A stretch of 64,000 nucleotides of DNA from Phycomyces blakesleeanus NRRL 1555(-). Lineage: Eukaryota; Mucoromycota; Mucoromycetes; Mucorales; Phycomycetaceae. This document shows, in pieces, positions 44,815 to 55,959 of the stretch. Where the stretch lies: contig NW_017265160.1 in assembly GCF_001638985.1 (NCBI RefSeq), positions 297,378 to 361,377 of the forward strand, in the 5' to 3' direction. A model generated the notes under the pieces. The model had not been told where the DNA came from. It saw only the letters and a program-made list of their open reading frames with translations, and did no database searches. Every line of letters starts with the position of its first letter. Positions within the stretch are counted from its first letter, which is position 1. The translations under genes and the position numbers were made by a program.

Positions 44815-47800
44815 GGCAACAACGATAGTATTTGTATTTGTATTGGTATTAATTTAATGCTTTGAGTTTCAAGACGAGACAAGGCGAGGTAAAATGACAA
44901 GATTACTATTCTTTTCTATTTTATATATTAGATACATCCTTTTTATATATATACATATACATATACATATACATATGATCAACATCAACCTCTTGTGCTT
45001 GGTCAAAAAGTATATTAAGAATAAGAGTAACAATATATATATATACTAGACCCTGAGTGCCTTTGTATTCAAAGAATGCTTTACATGATAACGAAAGGAG
45101 GCTATAATATATGGCAATTGATGTTACTACGGTAAATAAATTGCATATGTATATGCATATATTTACACCTATCATCTATACGCCGACATTAATTTTTATT
45201 GTAATATATTTTCTTCCCTATAAATAATTATTTACCTTGGCGTTCTTCCAAAATAAAATACTATACCAATAAATACAACACAATATAAAAGCCCTTGGTT
45301 TATTTTGCAAGTTCAGTAAAAGTTTCTAGTCCATGCAACTCAAACCCTTGTTCCCGCATTTAATACTAACATAGACACTACAAGAATTATTATTAAGTTA
45401 TTTCGAAAACCCCTCCAGCCATCCTAATCCTTTTCCCCCTCTTATATTATACTATTTTATTTTATTTATTATTCTTATTCTTATTCTTATTTTGAGGTTC
45501 ATTGGCTAGAGTCCCCTATTTTTCTTTTCGTGGCTAGAGTAGTATAACGAGATATGAGCTTGGTCAATTTTTTTGTGCTATCCATGTTTACGCTTTTTCC
45601 GAAACAAAAATAGCTTCTTTTGGATCAGAATTTTCAGTTTTCAACATCTCATTTGGAAGTACACACCCGTGTATCAGTCTATGTGTATCTGTGTCCGTGT
45701 ATGTGTCTGTTTTTGCGTAGATACCAGGTCATTGTGTTAGAAGGAGAGATGAGATATGGTACGATAATATATATCCCAAAAGCCCCTCACATATATCTCA
45801 AGTCTACCATCAACAAAATATTATAATTGAATTTTGATTTTTTTATATTGGCTGATTAAATAAGCATATATATGTATATAAAAAATAGAGTAGCATGTGG
45901 AATCATTAAAGAATAAAATATAAATAAAAGAAAAAAAAAACGAGGGGAAAACAATTAATGATTTTTTGTTTTGATTTTGCTTTTGCTTTTGCTTTTGATT
46001 TTTTATTGTTGTTTGTTTGTAAGTATCCTTTCTGCTGCACTTCTAGAACATTTCCGAGTGTATTCATCATAATGAAAACAATAGGGAGCTTGGTTCATAA
46101 CAGACGCGTAGTTTTATTCTATTTTTATTATATTATATTATTATTTTTCTCGATGGTTTTGTGTAGTTCCTCCTGTCACTCACAGATATTTTTTTTTAAA
46201 GTTTGATCTTAGTTTTACAATACTAAACTTCCATACTATTAAGAAATACACAAATATATATAAATGTAAATTTAAATTTAAATAACCAAATAAATACACG
46301 CAGTCATACAATCCTACAGTCCTACAGTCCTACAGTCATATACACATAAAAGTGTGCATGTGTGTGTATGCATGTGTGTATGTATGTATATATATGTATA
46401 TATCTAGATGCTTTGTTCAGAACTTGGATTCTTCTGAAAGAACAAGAAAATCGATCACATGTGTATAAAACATAAAGCAAAGGAAAACACACGTGTAGCC
46501 TTGCAAGGTTAGTAACTTGAATAAACTCAAAGAAACCCATCATAAAAAACCTAGCTTAAAGAATCTTAAGATCCTCGAGACTTTTCTTGTTTGTAGCAGT
46601 TGGTACTTTAAAAAAATGAATATATAAGAAAGATTAATTAGTTTCCATAGTGATTCAATATTGAGGTATTTTCGAATATTCTTATTTTAGAAAAATGCAA
46701 TTCGTTAATTTAGCAATTGAAGAGGAGGTTTAAATATTTAGAGTATATAAACGCCAAAGATACAAAGGCACACGTTTATTGGTGCAAAAAAGGGTCCTTT
46801 CTGTAATACACAAAATGTACTAGACACCGATCGTTCCCAAGTACTTTAAGCACGAATTTCTCTATTTTTAAAGAATAATCAAAGACAGTAATTTTATCTT
46901 GAACACGTTCAAAGAAGTAAAAAATAAAATAAAATGGCTAAATAGAAACAGACCCTCTCACACTCACACACTGACAAGTATATCGCCAAATCATTAATAA
47001 CCACGTTTAGGACCCCATATTCACTCCTTTAGCTTAATCTTTTACTCGAAAGGGAAATTCTCCAAAGGCACAGACTCGGCTTTTAATCCTAATAATAATA
47101 TACAGAATTATTTATACGGATCTGTACAAACAAATACACATACATACATACATACATATTATATATATAATTTCACCCCTTCTTTTTTTCTTTCTATCTT
47201 TCTTTCTTTCTTAGTTCTAATTATGATTCTTCTCTTCTACCTCTTTATCTCTATCTTTATTTGTTTGTGATAAATTTGGAAAGGGTTTCTTTTATTTCTT
47301 TTTAGTTTATAGCCATATTTGACTATGGATAGAGTGATTAATATCTACCCCTCCCCTCCCCTTTATTTATTTATTTATTTTAGTTGAATATAGAGTATTA
47401 GGGTGAAAAGTGAAAGGTCAAGGGTGATGCGAAGAAGAAAAAGAAAAAGCGAGTTTGATCAGAATCAATGTTCAGTCCATTTTTTCCCACTACAATTGAC
47501 TAAAATATATTCTAGTAATTTCCTCTGAAAGAAAGCAATTTCTTGATTAAAATAAAATAAAATAAAATAAAATAAAATAAAATAAAATAAAATAAAATAA
47601 AAGCCAAGTGTGATTTTTATTATTCTTTATGTACAAGAAGCACGATTATTTTGGTTTACACAATAAAATATAACCAATATATATCTCCAGGAATTTGCTT
47701 TTAATGAAATACCAATATTATTGTTAATAAGAGATCTATAGATCTATAGGTATATAGGTAGACAGATAAAGAGAGCCAATAGTTTGGTAAATGATATGCA

Positions 47801-48479
47801 ATCAACAACTTTTATATTTTCAATAACCCCAAAGTTGTCGTTTAATCCCTGCGTATGAATACAACCTGTTAGTACAGTATTTGTAAGGGATTCGATCTAA
47901 ATGTCCTTTTTGTTTCTTCTTCTTATTCAGTGTGTTCGTCAATACAGATAAACAGACGATCACGGTGATGTAGTGTGTGAATTGGGAGATCAGGTTAATA
48001 ATTACAATAATAATAAGTAAATAAACCCTAAATCGAATCATATGGAGTAGAAATAAAAGACACTGTAGACACATCGATCAATAAAGTAAGTTATACACAT
48101 ATATAGGAGAACTTTTATAAGATTTTTATAAGATCATCATAACACAATACAATACAATACAATACATTACAACACGATTGAACTCAACCAAACTCAACTC
48201 ATTTTACTTCAATTCAATTCAATCTAGAAGGAGAAATTCTTGAGCACCTTACTAAATACAAGAACCAATTACCCGGAGATAAACCTTGCATTATTTTTTC
48301 CCGTTACTATTTCTACTATTCAATGCCAAGGTCAAAAACAAAAACAAGAACAAGGGCAAAGATAGAGTCATCGCTAAATTACACAGTCAAGATAAGCAAA
48401 AAGAAATATTATAATAATCATATGTCTCCATGCCAACCTTTTGTTTGCGTATTTTCTTCTAATTACTTTATTTTTGGAA
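44815..48479. other. Long intergenic region with microsatellites
   Basis: No supported gene. It contains TA and CATATA runs (about 44945-44975), a triple CCTACAGT repeat (about 46312-46338), an AATAA(AAT) pentamer array at 47541-47601 and an AATAC pentamer array at about 48142-48166. Short frames in it are explained by these repeats. Confidence 0.5.
47541..47601. repeat. (AATAA)n pentanucleotide array
   Basis: About twelve perfect pentamers of AAAAT phase, likely length-variable. Confidence 0.9.
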
Positions 48480-49205
48480 TCAAAAAAACTTGTCCCAATC
48501 TTGCTCTTGTAGTGTATGTGCTTGCTGGGCGGCAACATTAGCATTGCCCTTTGCACGTCCCATAAAGTGCTCGCGAATCATTTGCAGTCGCTCCACAGCT
48601 TGTCTTGGTGCCTTTTGGGTATCGCTTTGCACTTCTTGTACTTCCTTTTGTGCCTCTTTAACCAAAGCTTGAACAGCAGGCGGTAGCCCATAGACGTCTT
48701 CAGAGTATCGGGCTTCCGAAAGATAAGCTACAATATCATCAGCCCCTAGTAGTCTAGCAAGGTTCTGCTCCAAAATCTCTTTTTCAGCAACACTGTGATC
48801 ATGGTCTGCCTGATGGCGGTAGGATGTGTATGTGTTTGAGTCTGTGTAGAGATCGTCGCTATGGATTTCATCATTGTACATTCCAGAATTCAAAAATGCC
48901 GCAATTTCGGCACCATCCCCAGGGTGTTCAATAGGACGACTCAAAAAAGAGGCAGCCTGAGAATGTTGGTGTCCAGTCAATGGCGAAAATATCGAAGGGT
49001 TTACATTTGCATTTGAGAAAATTAGTTCTGGTTGTTCTTCTGAACGAATGAAATGATCATTCGTCTGGCCGGTGAGTTCAGGTGGCTGGGAACGGAACTT
49101 TTGTTTCTGTTCAGTAGTGGCAGGTGTGTAACGACTACTACTGCCAAGTGTCTCGTCGTGGCGAATAGTTGTTTGCCTTGACGATCCTGACTTATCTGCC
49201 CACAT
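48480..49205 (-). CDS. Conserved-looking hypothetical protein (241 aa)
   Basis: Single exon from ATG 49205. Residues 1-110 are hydrophilic and Gln/Ser/Thr-rich. Residues ~95-120 contain PGDGAEIAAFLNSG, and the C-terminal half (about 140-235) is helical with regularly spaced Leu and charged residues (ILEQNLARLLGADDIVAYLS, then EAQKEVQEVQSD), ending DWDKFF. Composition and codon use support a real gene, but no family is recognised. A soluble scaffold or adaptor is possible. It lies only 110 bp from the border of the Fanzor element B, whose insertion is therefore close to its promoter. Confidence 0.76.
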   Translation of the reverse strand: MWADKSGSSRQTTIRHDETLGSSSRYTPATTEQKQKFRSQPPELTGQTNDHFIRSEEQPELIFSNANVNPSIFSPLTGHQHSQAASFLSRPIEHPGDGAEIAAFLNSGMYNDEIHSDDLYTDSNTYTSYRHQADHDHSVAEKEILEQNLARLLGADDIVAYLSEARYSEDVYGLPPAVQALVKEAQKEVQEVQSDTQKAPRQAVERLQMIREHFMGRAKGNANVAAQQAHTLQEQDWDKFF

Positions 49206-49314
49206 TTCTTGATGTCAAACCAAATATATTTTATATATATGTATATCAATATATATATGTATATATATTTATATAAATGGTAAATTTCAAGCAGGGCCCA
49301 GGTGAAATGAATTA

Positions 49315-51178
49315 TAGTGTTTCAACTTGAGATTGAGACGATGTTAGTTTTTTTTTGGGCGAATCAAAATTCATTTTTAGACAATTTGCTTACCTTTTTT
49401 GGACAAACGAAAAGAGAATCGAGACACAAAAGAATATAATTTGGGATATAAAGGGGATTTAGTTGAGAAAAGATAAAAGTAAAAACAAGAGTCTGCTAAA
49501 AGGTACCCACAGAGTGGTTAATCAATTATTATTATTTTGTCTGTAAGAAGCATTTTATTAAGCTTGGGAGGTCTGGTGACACTCAAAAGAGGATAATCAA
49601 AAGAGTGATCACAGCATTTGTTTGGAGGGTTTTCTGGCTGGTTAATCAATTATAAAAATACAGTTGATTAAACTTGTCTTTTTTTAACCATACAAAAATA
49701 CAAATATGAATACTGTGTTATAAGAGATACTATACCTCAAAGATAGAATTCTTTCTATGAGCGTGAACTCAACATATTTTAACAAAGCTCTTGGCGAAAT
49801 ATAGTATTATATTCAATACTTAACATAGAAAAAATATCCACTCAGTAAAGAACATCGTGTATGAGCATCTACTTGACATTTCATTAATTAGACTGCCAGC
49901 CCCCCTTCAAATTACAGATCAAATATTACCAGAGAACACAATTATTATACTCCCTCGACTTTCTGCCTTTATGAATGAAAAAAAAAACACCAATCCTCAA
50001 TAGACTGCCTACAATTCCAGTCAACAAGGCTACTCTTTCGAGAGATCCTCAAACAATTATTCCGGTCTTGAGATAAAATTTGAATATTTATGTACAGCTT
50101 CCTGAGCAGTGACAGAAACAACCCCAACCATAACCATAACAACCTATACTCCTAAAACTCTTTGCGGTTTCCCTCGTCTAGTTTTAAGTGGAAATTTATT
50201 AAACTAGACGGTAAGAATGTTAAGTCATTGTTCGAGCAGAATCTACAGAAATTGTAGATAGTTTCCGAGTATGTACAATGGATCCTGGGAGAATAGATAC
50301 CTCCAATTCATATCACGGTGATGATGGTATAGGACGCTTAACAACCAAAGAATACTATGATGTATCTGGTAGCGCTAAGTGAATGAGAAATGAAGATGCA
50401 AGGAAAGCGATCCATGGAATCAAGGAAGTTGAAACACATATCTTGTCAGTAAAAAAAAACACCGGGAGAGCAAATTCTACGGAATATCCAATATATAATA
50501 GCCAATATGCCTATTCTATTCAATTTTTACAGATTTAGAATAGCTGAAGTATATTGAAAAAAAAGTAAAGGTAGAAAGAAGGTTCTAGACAATTGTTCCA
50601 ATATCATTATCCATGGGTCTATAAAATATAACAAAAACCGAATAAAGAAGAAAAGGAAAAGCTTTAATCGAAAAAGAAAGGTCGTATAGCAAATAGCCGG
50701 AATCCTGAAAGTGCATACCAGCCTATACAGCCTAGATAATAAGGTGGTCACTTATTGTTTGTATCCAATTTCATCTATAACTATTTAAGATATGTTTGCA
50801 ACAACTGTAATTTTTTTTTGAAATAGGGATATCATGGCGGCAAAAAACATGCTCTATATTATGCAGGGAATTTGAAGTGGCAATGGTAGGCCAGAAATCT
50901 TCAATCCAACCAAGACCAAGGCCAAGGCCAAGTACAACAACACAATGAACGTGGTTGTTCCTAACTTTGGTAGACGAACTTAAAGATACTTACAGGTGAA
51001 GAACATTCTAGTTATCTTTATCTTGTCTCAACTAAATCCTCTTTCTATCCCAAATTCTATTCTTTTGTCTCGATTCTCTTTTTCGTTTGTCCAAAAAAGG
51101 TAGGTATATTGTCTAAGAATGAAGTTTGATTCACCCGAAAAAAAACTAACATCATCTCAATCTCAAGTAGAAACACTG
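49315..51178 (+). mobile_element. Fanzor-carrying element B with ~170-bp terminal inverted repeats
   Basis: A 1,864-bp element. Left arm 49315 to about 49484 and right arm about 51010 to 51178 are inverted copies, roughly 90 % alike by eye, with outer sequence CAGTGTTTCTACTTGAGATT (first base T on the left; A for T at one position). TA dinucleotides flank both ends (49313-49314, 51179-51180), as for Tc1/mariner-type insertion. The interior carries a broken Fanzor gene and no sign of a DDE transposase. Confidence 0.78.
50251..50983 (+). pseudogene. Fanzor (eukaryotic TnpB-like) gene, broken
   Basis: The first frame reads DSFRVCTMDPGRIDT, with the RuvC-I Asp in DPGR (codon at 50281), then IGRLTTKEYYDVSGSAK and a TGA at 50380. 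It resumes with DARKAIHGIKEVETHILS. After a shift near 50525 it reads YRFRIAEVY, HGSIKYNKNRIKKKRK and KSFNRKRKVV. A gap follows where the RuvC-II region should be. Near the end VCNNCNFF (zinc-ribbon CxxC, 50796-50807) leads, after a slip in an oligo-T run, to NRDIMAAKNMLYIM (RuvC-III Asp), then GI-stop-SGNGRPEIFNP, where the stop replaces a Trp codon. These are in the canonical Fanzor/TnpB order. Several stops and frameshifts make it inactive. Confidence 0.75.
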
Positions 51179-51893
51179 TATTCAGAAAGATGGCTGTATT
51201 TCGGAGTAACATGTGATTTTGGGCTATGAGGAAATACGCAATTTCTGAATTAGATCTCTAGGGTATTACTTGCAAAATGTTCTCACGATCAGTTCTGCCA
51301 ATAGACATCCAGGACTCTATTTTTTCAATTACTTCCAGATAGCAAATGTAATTATAATGATTATAATGTTACCAGAACAACCAAATAATAATATAAGCAT
51401 AGAGCACAAGACACACATATACACAAAAATAAATATAAATATAGATGTTGTTTTTTAGACATAAAAACGATCGGTAACCACCTACTTTTAGGTTTTTTTT
51501 CTAATATGTCTAATACACCAGACAATTGGTACCAGTAAGCAGACGGACTTGTGATGTCAAAGGTTACATTCCTGTGAATGACCGCGTTTTTCATTACATT
51601 TGTGGATTCTAGGGCACCATGCGTCTAAAATATATAAAAAAAAGAAATCTCCAGTTGCACAGTGCATAGTTCTTTTTCTTTGTATGGAGCCAATGAATGG
51701 CTTGTACAGAGCATAGCTCCAGCATAGCCATAGAATGTTTAACAATGGTCGTACAGCATATGATGCTAGAAAGATAAAGCACAACTTGAGTCCCTCTATT
51801 CTTCTTTCTTTCTTTTCTTTTCCTCTTTCTTTCAAACGTCTGTTCTGCGAGAAAATAAGCAATAAAGAGATAAATAAAAAAAAGAAAAAGAAG
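51179..51893. other. Spacer and leader of the M1 aminopeptidase gene
   Basis: No gene. A CT-rich block at about 51790-51840 is followed by a purine-rich leader (51866-51893) directly before the aminopeptidase ATG. Confidence 0.45.
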
Positions 51894-54800
51894 ATGCCTA
51901 GTTTGTGTTGTAAATCAAAAAACAACAGTCTTAACTTTGCTTCATCTAATGCAGTCAACCAATATGCGCCAAATACGGTCATTGAACCTGTTCATTTGGG
52001 TGAGTGTACTTTAAACAATTTCTTTTAACAAAACAAAATTACACATTTCAATTATCTCAAACTAATAGATATATATTTATGCATTTGTTTGTACCTTAAG
52101 ATATCTGCCTCAAGCTTGATGATCTAGAGAGCAATATTCTACAAGGAAAAGTGACTCTCACTCTTCGCTATAACAAGCCAACTCTTGTGAAATCAGAAAA
52201 AGAGCGCTCAAGCTTGGTGCTCAATGCGGAAGAATTCGTAAACGTACAAGTTAGCGGCGAGGGTGTCTCCCACACCTACGATGGCCATCATATCCAACTC
52301 TTTTGGGAAAGTCCTTTTAAAGTTGATACGGAAAGAAAGGTTGTGGTCACCTACATAGTCGATGATCCAGTTGCCGGCCTCTACTTCCAAAAGGAGGATC
52401 CATTCTTCAAAAGCAATCCTCGTTGGGCAATCACAGACCACGAACCCGAGAAGTAAATAAGAAGAAGAGAAAAAAAAAACTCAATTAGCATATTTCTATA
52501 CGATATATTCAGCATATACATATTTAACATTGTGTTTTTATTTTATTTTACAGGGCTCGTTATTGGTTACCAACTATCGATTATCCAGCCATTCGAACTA
52601 CTCTGACCTGGGAAATTACTGCACCATCAGAATATGTCTCATTAGCAAATGGATCTTTGGTATCTGAAGAAACCGCAGATGGCTTCACAACTACTCATTG
52701 GAAACTTGATTATCCTTGGTAAGTAAAGACTAGTGATACTATTATTCTTATTTTTTTATTTTAAATGCAAGAAGTTTATTTCCTAACTTTTTGTTTGTTT
52801 TGTTTTTCCTTGCAGTCCATCATATTTGGTTTGCTTTTCCGTGGGAGATTTTGTCTGTGTTGATGATGGTGAAGTCCAGGGAATACCGATCAAGGTAACA
52901 CACACCAAAAAGTCTATTTTACCCTTCTGAAAAACAAAACAACAATATACATATTGGGATTTCAATGAGACAAAGAGAAATGATACACATCAAACCAAAC
53001 CAAACATAAATATAATAATAATAATAACACTAATTAAATGGGTAGTACTACGCAGCCAAAGGAGCTGACCCAGCAGATATTTCCCGATCGTTTGACCAGA
53101 CACCAGCCATGATAAAGTGGTTACAGGAGCGTGTCGGTGTAACATGTAAGTGGATCCTATTTCTACAATGGTAATTTGTAGGCTTTATAGACATACGTCT
53201 TATATATAATAATAATCGTAGTTCCATGGACCAAATATTATCAAATTGCACTTCCGGCTATTCGTGGAGCTATGGAGAATATCTCTCTGGTTAGTCTAAT
53301 CATTTATTCGTACTTTTTTTTTTTTTTAAAAAAAAACAAATATTATTATTTTACACACATAAATACACACAATATACCAACCTTTATTATATATTAACAT
53401 ACATATATATGTATATATATATATATATACATTGCATGTCTTTATAGGTTACATGGGCAGATAGATATATTTTGGATAAAGTCAATGCCCAGGAAAGAAA
53501 GTATATGACAGATCTAGTAAATATTCATGAAATGGGTAAGAGATTGGAATCAAATTGTTAAAAGTAGAAAAATATATAATGTATGTTCTGTTAATCCTGT
53601 GTACCATATAGCACACACCTATTTTGGCGATTTGCTTGTTATTCGGCATTTCGAGCACGCATGGTTAAAGGTAACATATAAAAGAATGCTTAATTGAATA
53701 TAGAAGAAAGAAAAAAAAGCATTAATTTGTGTAATGTTTCTATTTTATCTACATATATCTATACACACACCTATTTGAATATGTAGGAAAGCTGGGCTAC
53801 CTACATTGAAAGTTGCAAGTATTTCTTCTTTTTATTTTCAGCATGTATTGTATATATATATATATATCTAATTGACTTCTCTAGGCTGGCTGGAGGATCA
53901 CTTATCGAACGATAATTTTTCCTATGAAATGTTGCAAAATCAAATACACTACTTTAAAGAATGTGAAAAATACATGGTAAGCTTTGAGTGTACTGTGAAC
54001 CTCAATTTAATCGGGGTTGTGTGTGTCGGTGTGTTTTATAATTCATTTATTTTATCCTTAAAAATAATAATACTAGCGTCCTATTGTCACTCGAAAATAC
54101 GATTCTTCATGGGATATGTTTGATATGCACACATATCCCGGAGGTGCCTGGCGTATTCACATGCTCAGGAAGAGGCTCGGTGACGAGGCATTCTGGGCAG
54201 CAATTAAGCTGTATATCGAAACCTTTTCAGAAAAAACAGTCCAGACAAGCGATTTCCAGACAGCACTCGAGACTACCTCGGGACTGAATCTCACCCGCTT
54301 TTTCGACGAGTGGATCTATTCGAAAGGATACCCAAAGATCAAAGGAAAATACTCCTATGAAAAGCTCACCGGACTTGTAAAGATAGTGCTGACCCAGACA
54401 CAGGAGAATGAAGCCAATAATAATAATAATAACAATAATAATAGCAATAATAATAGCAATGGCAATAACGGCAGTGGCGGTGTCCCGCTTTTTGCATTTG
54501 ATCTTGATATCCAAATCTCTGACAACAAGGGTAATGTTCATCACACGACTGCCTGCTTCGACCGCGAAAATACTGTCACCGTGTTTGTTCAGCTAGACAA
54601 AGAAAATAGCCCCGAGACTCTGAGAGTCGATCCGGAAGGGAAGATACTGTTTGCTTTTGAAATGCCCGTAGACCAGGAAGTATTGGTCAATACAGCCAAG
54701 AGCAGCAAAGACGTCTTGAATCGCATCTGGGCTTACAGAGAGTTGATAAAGTCAGAGTCTAAAATTGCCCTCAAGAAAGTCCAGGAAATTATCAAGGATG

Positions 54801-55959
54801 AACCGTTTTATGGTGTTAGAATTCAAGGTAAGAGAAAAGAGAAAAACAAAAAGATTTGAACTGTTTCTAAAGATGTCTCTTAATTGTGGGTGCCTTTATT
54901 GTAGTTGCCAACAATTTATCTAGTCTCCAAAGCCATTTGAGTATCAAGATATTGACAGAAATTCTAGACCGTGAACAAGATCCATTGGCCCTTTCTTCCA
55001 TACTCAATGCATGTCAGTTCAAGGACGTCAGGGTACGCGAGTCTGTACTTAGGTTCCTTTCCCGTGATTATACACTACCATATCGGTAAATATCACCTCT
55101 TTTTTTATATTATATATTATTTTTAGAGCAAATATTTCCAAATATGTTGTATTAAATTTTGGCTCATAAAACAAAATGACTTCATGCGCCTCACTTTTTT
55201 TTATTAGTGCCCATGCGTCTGCTCTTTTGGTTCTTGCTATTCAGCACAACCCAGAAGATATCTCTTTATTGCTCGATGTAGCTCAAGACCAAACAAAGAT
55301 TGGTCAATACAGCCTTGTTCGTGGTGGTGCTTTAGAAGGTAAAACAAAAGGAAATTAAATGAGATAAAGGTGCTGAGAATCAAGTGGATATTTACTGCGA
55401 AATTATATTATTGTAGCACTTGGTTACCATCGTAGTTTACAAGGCTTCGAGTATCTTATAAATCATGTGGAATACGGTACTGAACCTACACGGGCCCGTC
55501 CCCTTGCTATCGAGGGTCTTGCTTACTCAGCACAATGGCAGGAAGAACGCCACAAGAAGCGTGCTGAGGAAGTAATCGGTAAATAAGTGTTGATTAATCT
55601 ATCTTTCCTACTATACACCGCAGACATACTAATGGATCATTATCTCTTTATTATTATTTCAATAATATGATAACCTAGTTTCTCTTTTACGTGATCCCGA
55701 CCCAAATGTACGGGCCCAGGCAGTAAGCTCAACCATTGGCCTGAGTATCAAATCAGCACACACCACAATGGAGTCTATTAGATACATGTATTCCAAAGAC
55801 GACCAAACATGGCTGGACCGAAGGCTTTCTGAGCTAATTCATTCGGGCTCCTCCACTGCTCCCCAGTGTAGCAAGGAGTATATTGAGAAGCTTGAGGAGC
55901 GTATCAAGAAGCTTGAAGCACGACTGGAAGACAAAGATGATGCTCAAAAGACTGAATAA
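51894..55959 (+). CDS. M1-family zinc aminopeptidase with HEAT-like C-terminus (880 aa, 15 exons)
   Basis: Exons: 51894-51999, 52101-52452, 52554-52718, 52816-52894, 53046-53145, 53222-53289, 53448-53535, 53612-53670, 53787-53814, 53885-53976, 54077-54827, 54905-55085, 55208-55338, 55417-55578, 55679-55959; phases sum to 881 codons. It removes N-terminal residues from peptides. GAMEN (283-287) forms the substrate-binding loop; HEMAH (317-321) plus E340, 19 residues further on, is the HExxH-x18-E zinc site. The intact site rules out a TAF2-like inactive homologue. Exon 11 encodes an Asn-rich loop (~469-490) from AAT/AAC repeats. The C-terminal part has HEAT-like helical repeats and ends in a short coiled coil (EKLEERIKKLEARLEDKD). 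The intron after SC must use a GC donor (53815). No signal peptide; probably cytosolic. Closest subgroup not determined. Confidence 0.93.
53815..53884 (+). other. GC-AG intron in the M1 aminopeptidase gene
   Basis: Donor T|GCAAGT, acceptor CTCTAG. Only this donor keeps the frame through ESWATYIESCWLEDHLS; the neighbouring GT would give a stop within ten codons. Confidence 0.87.
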
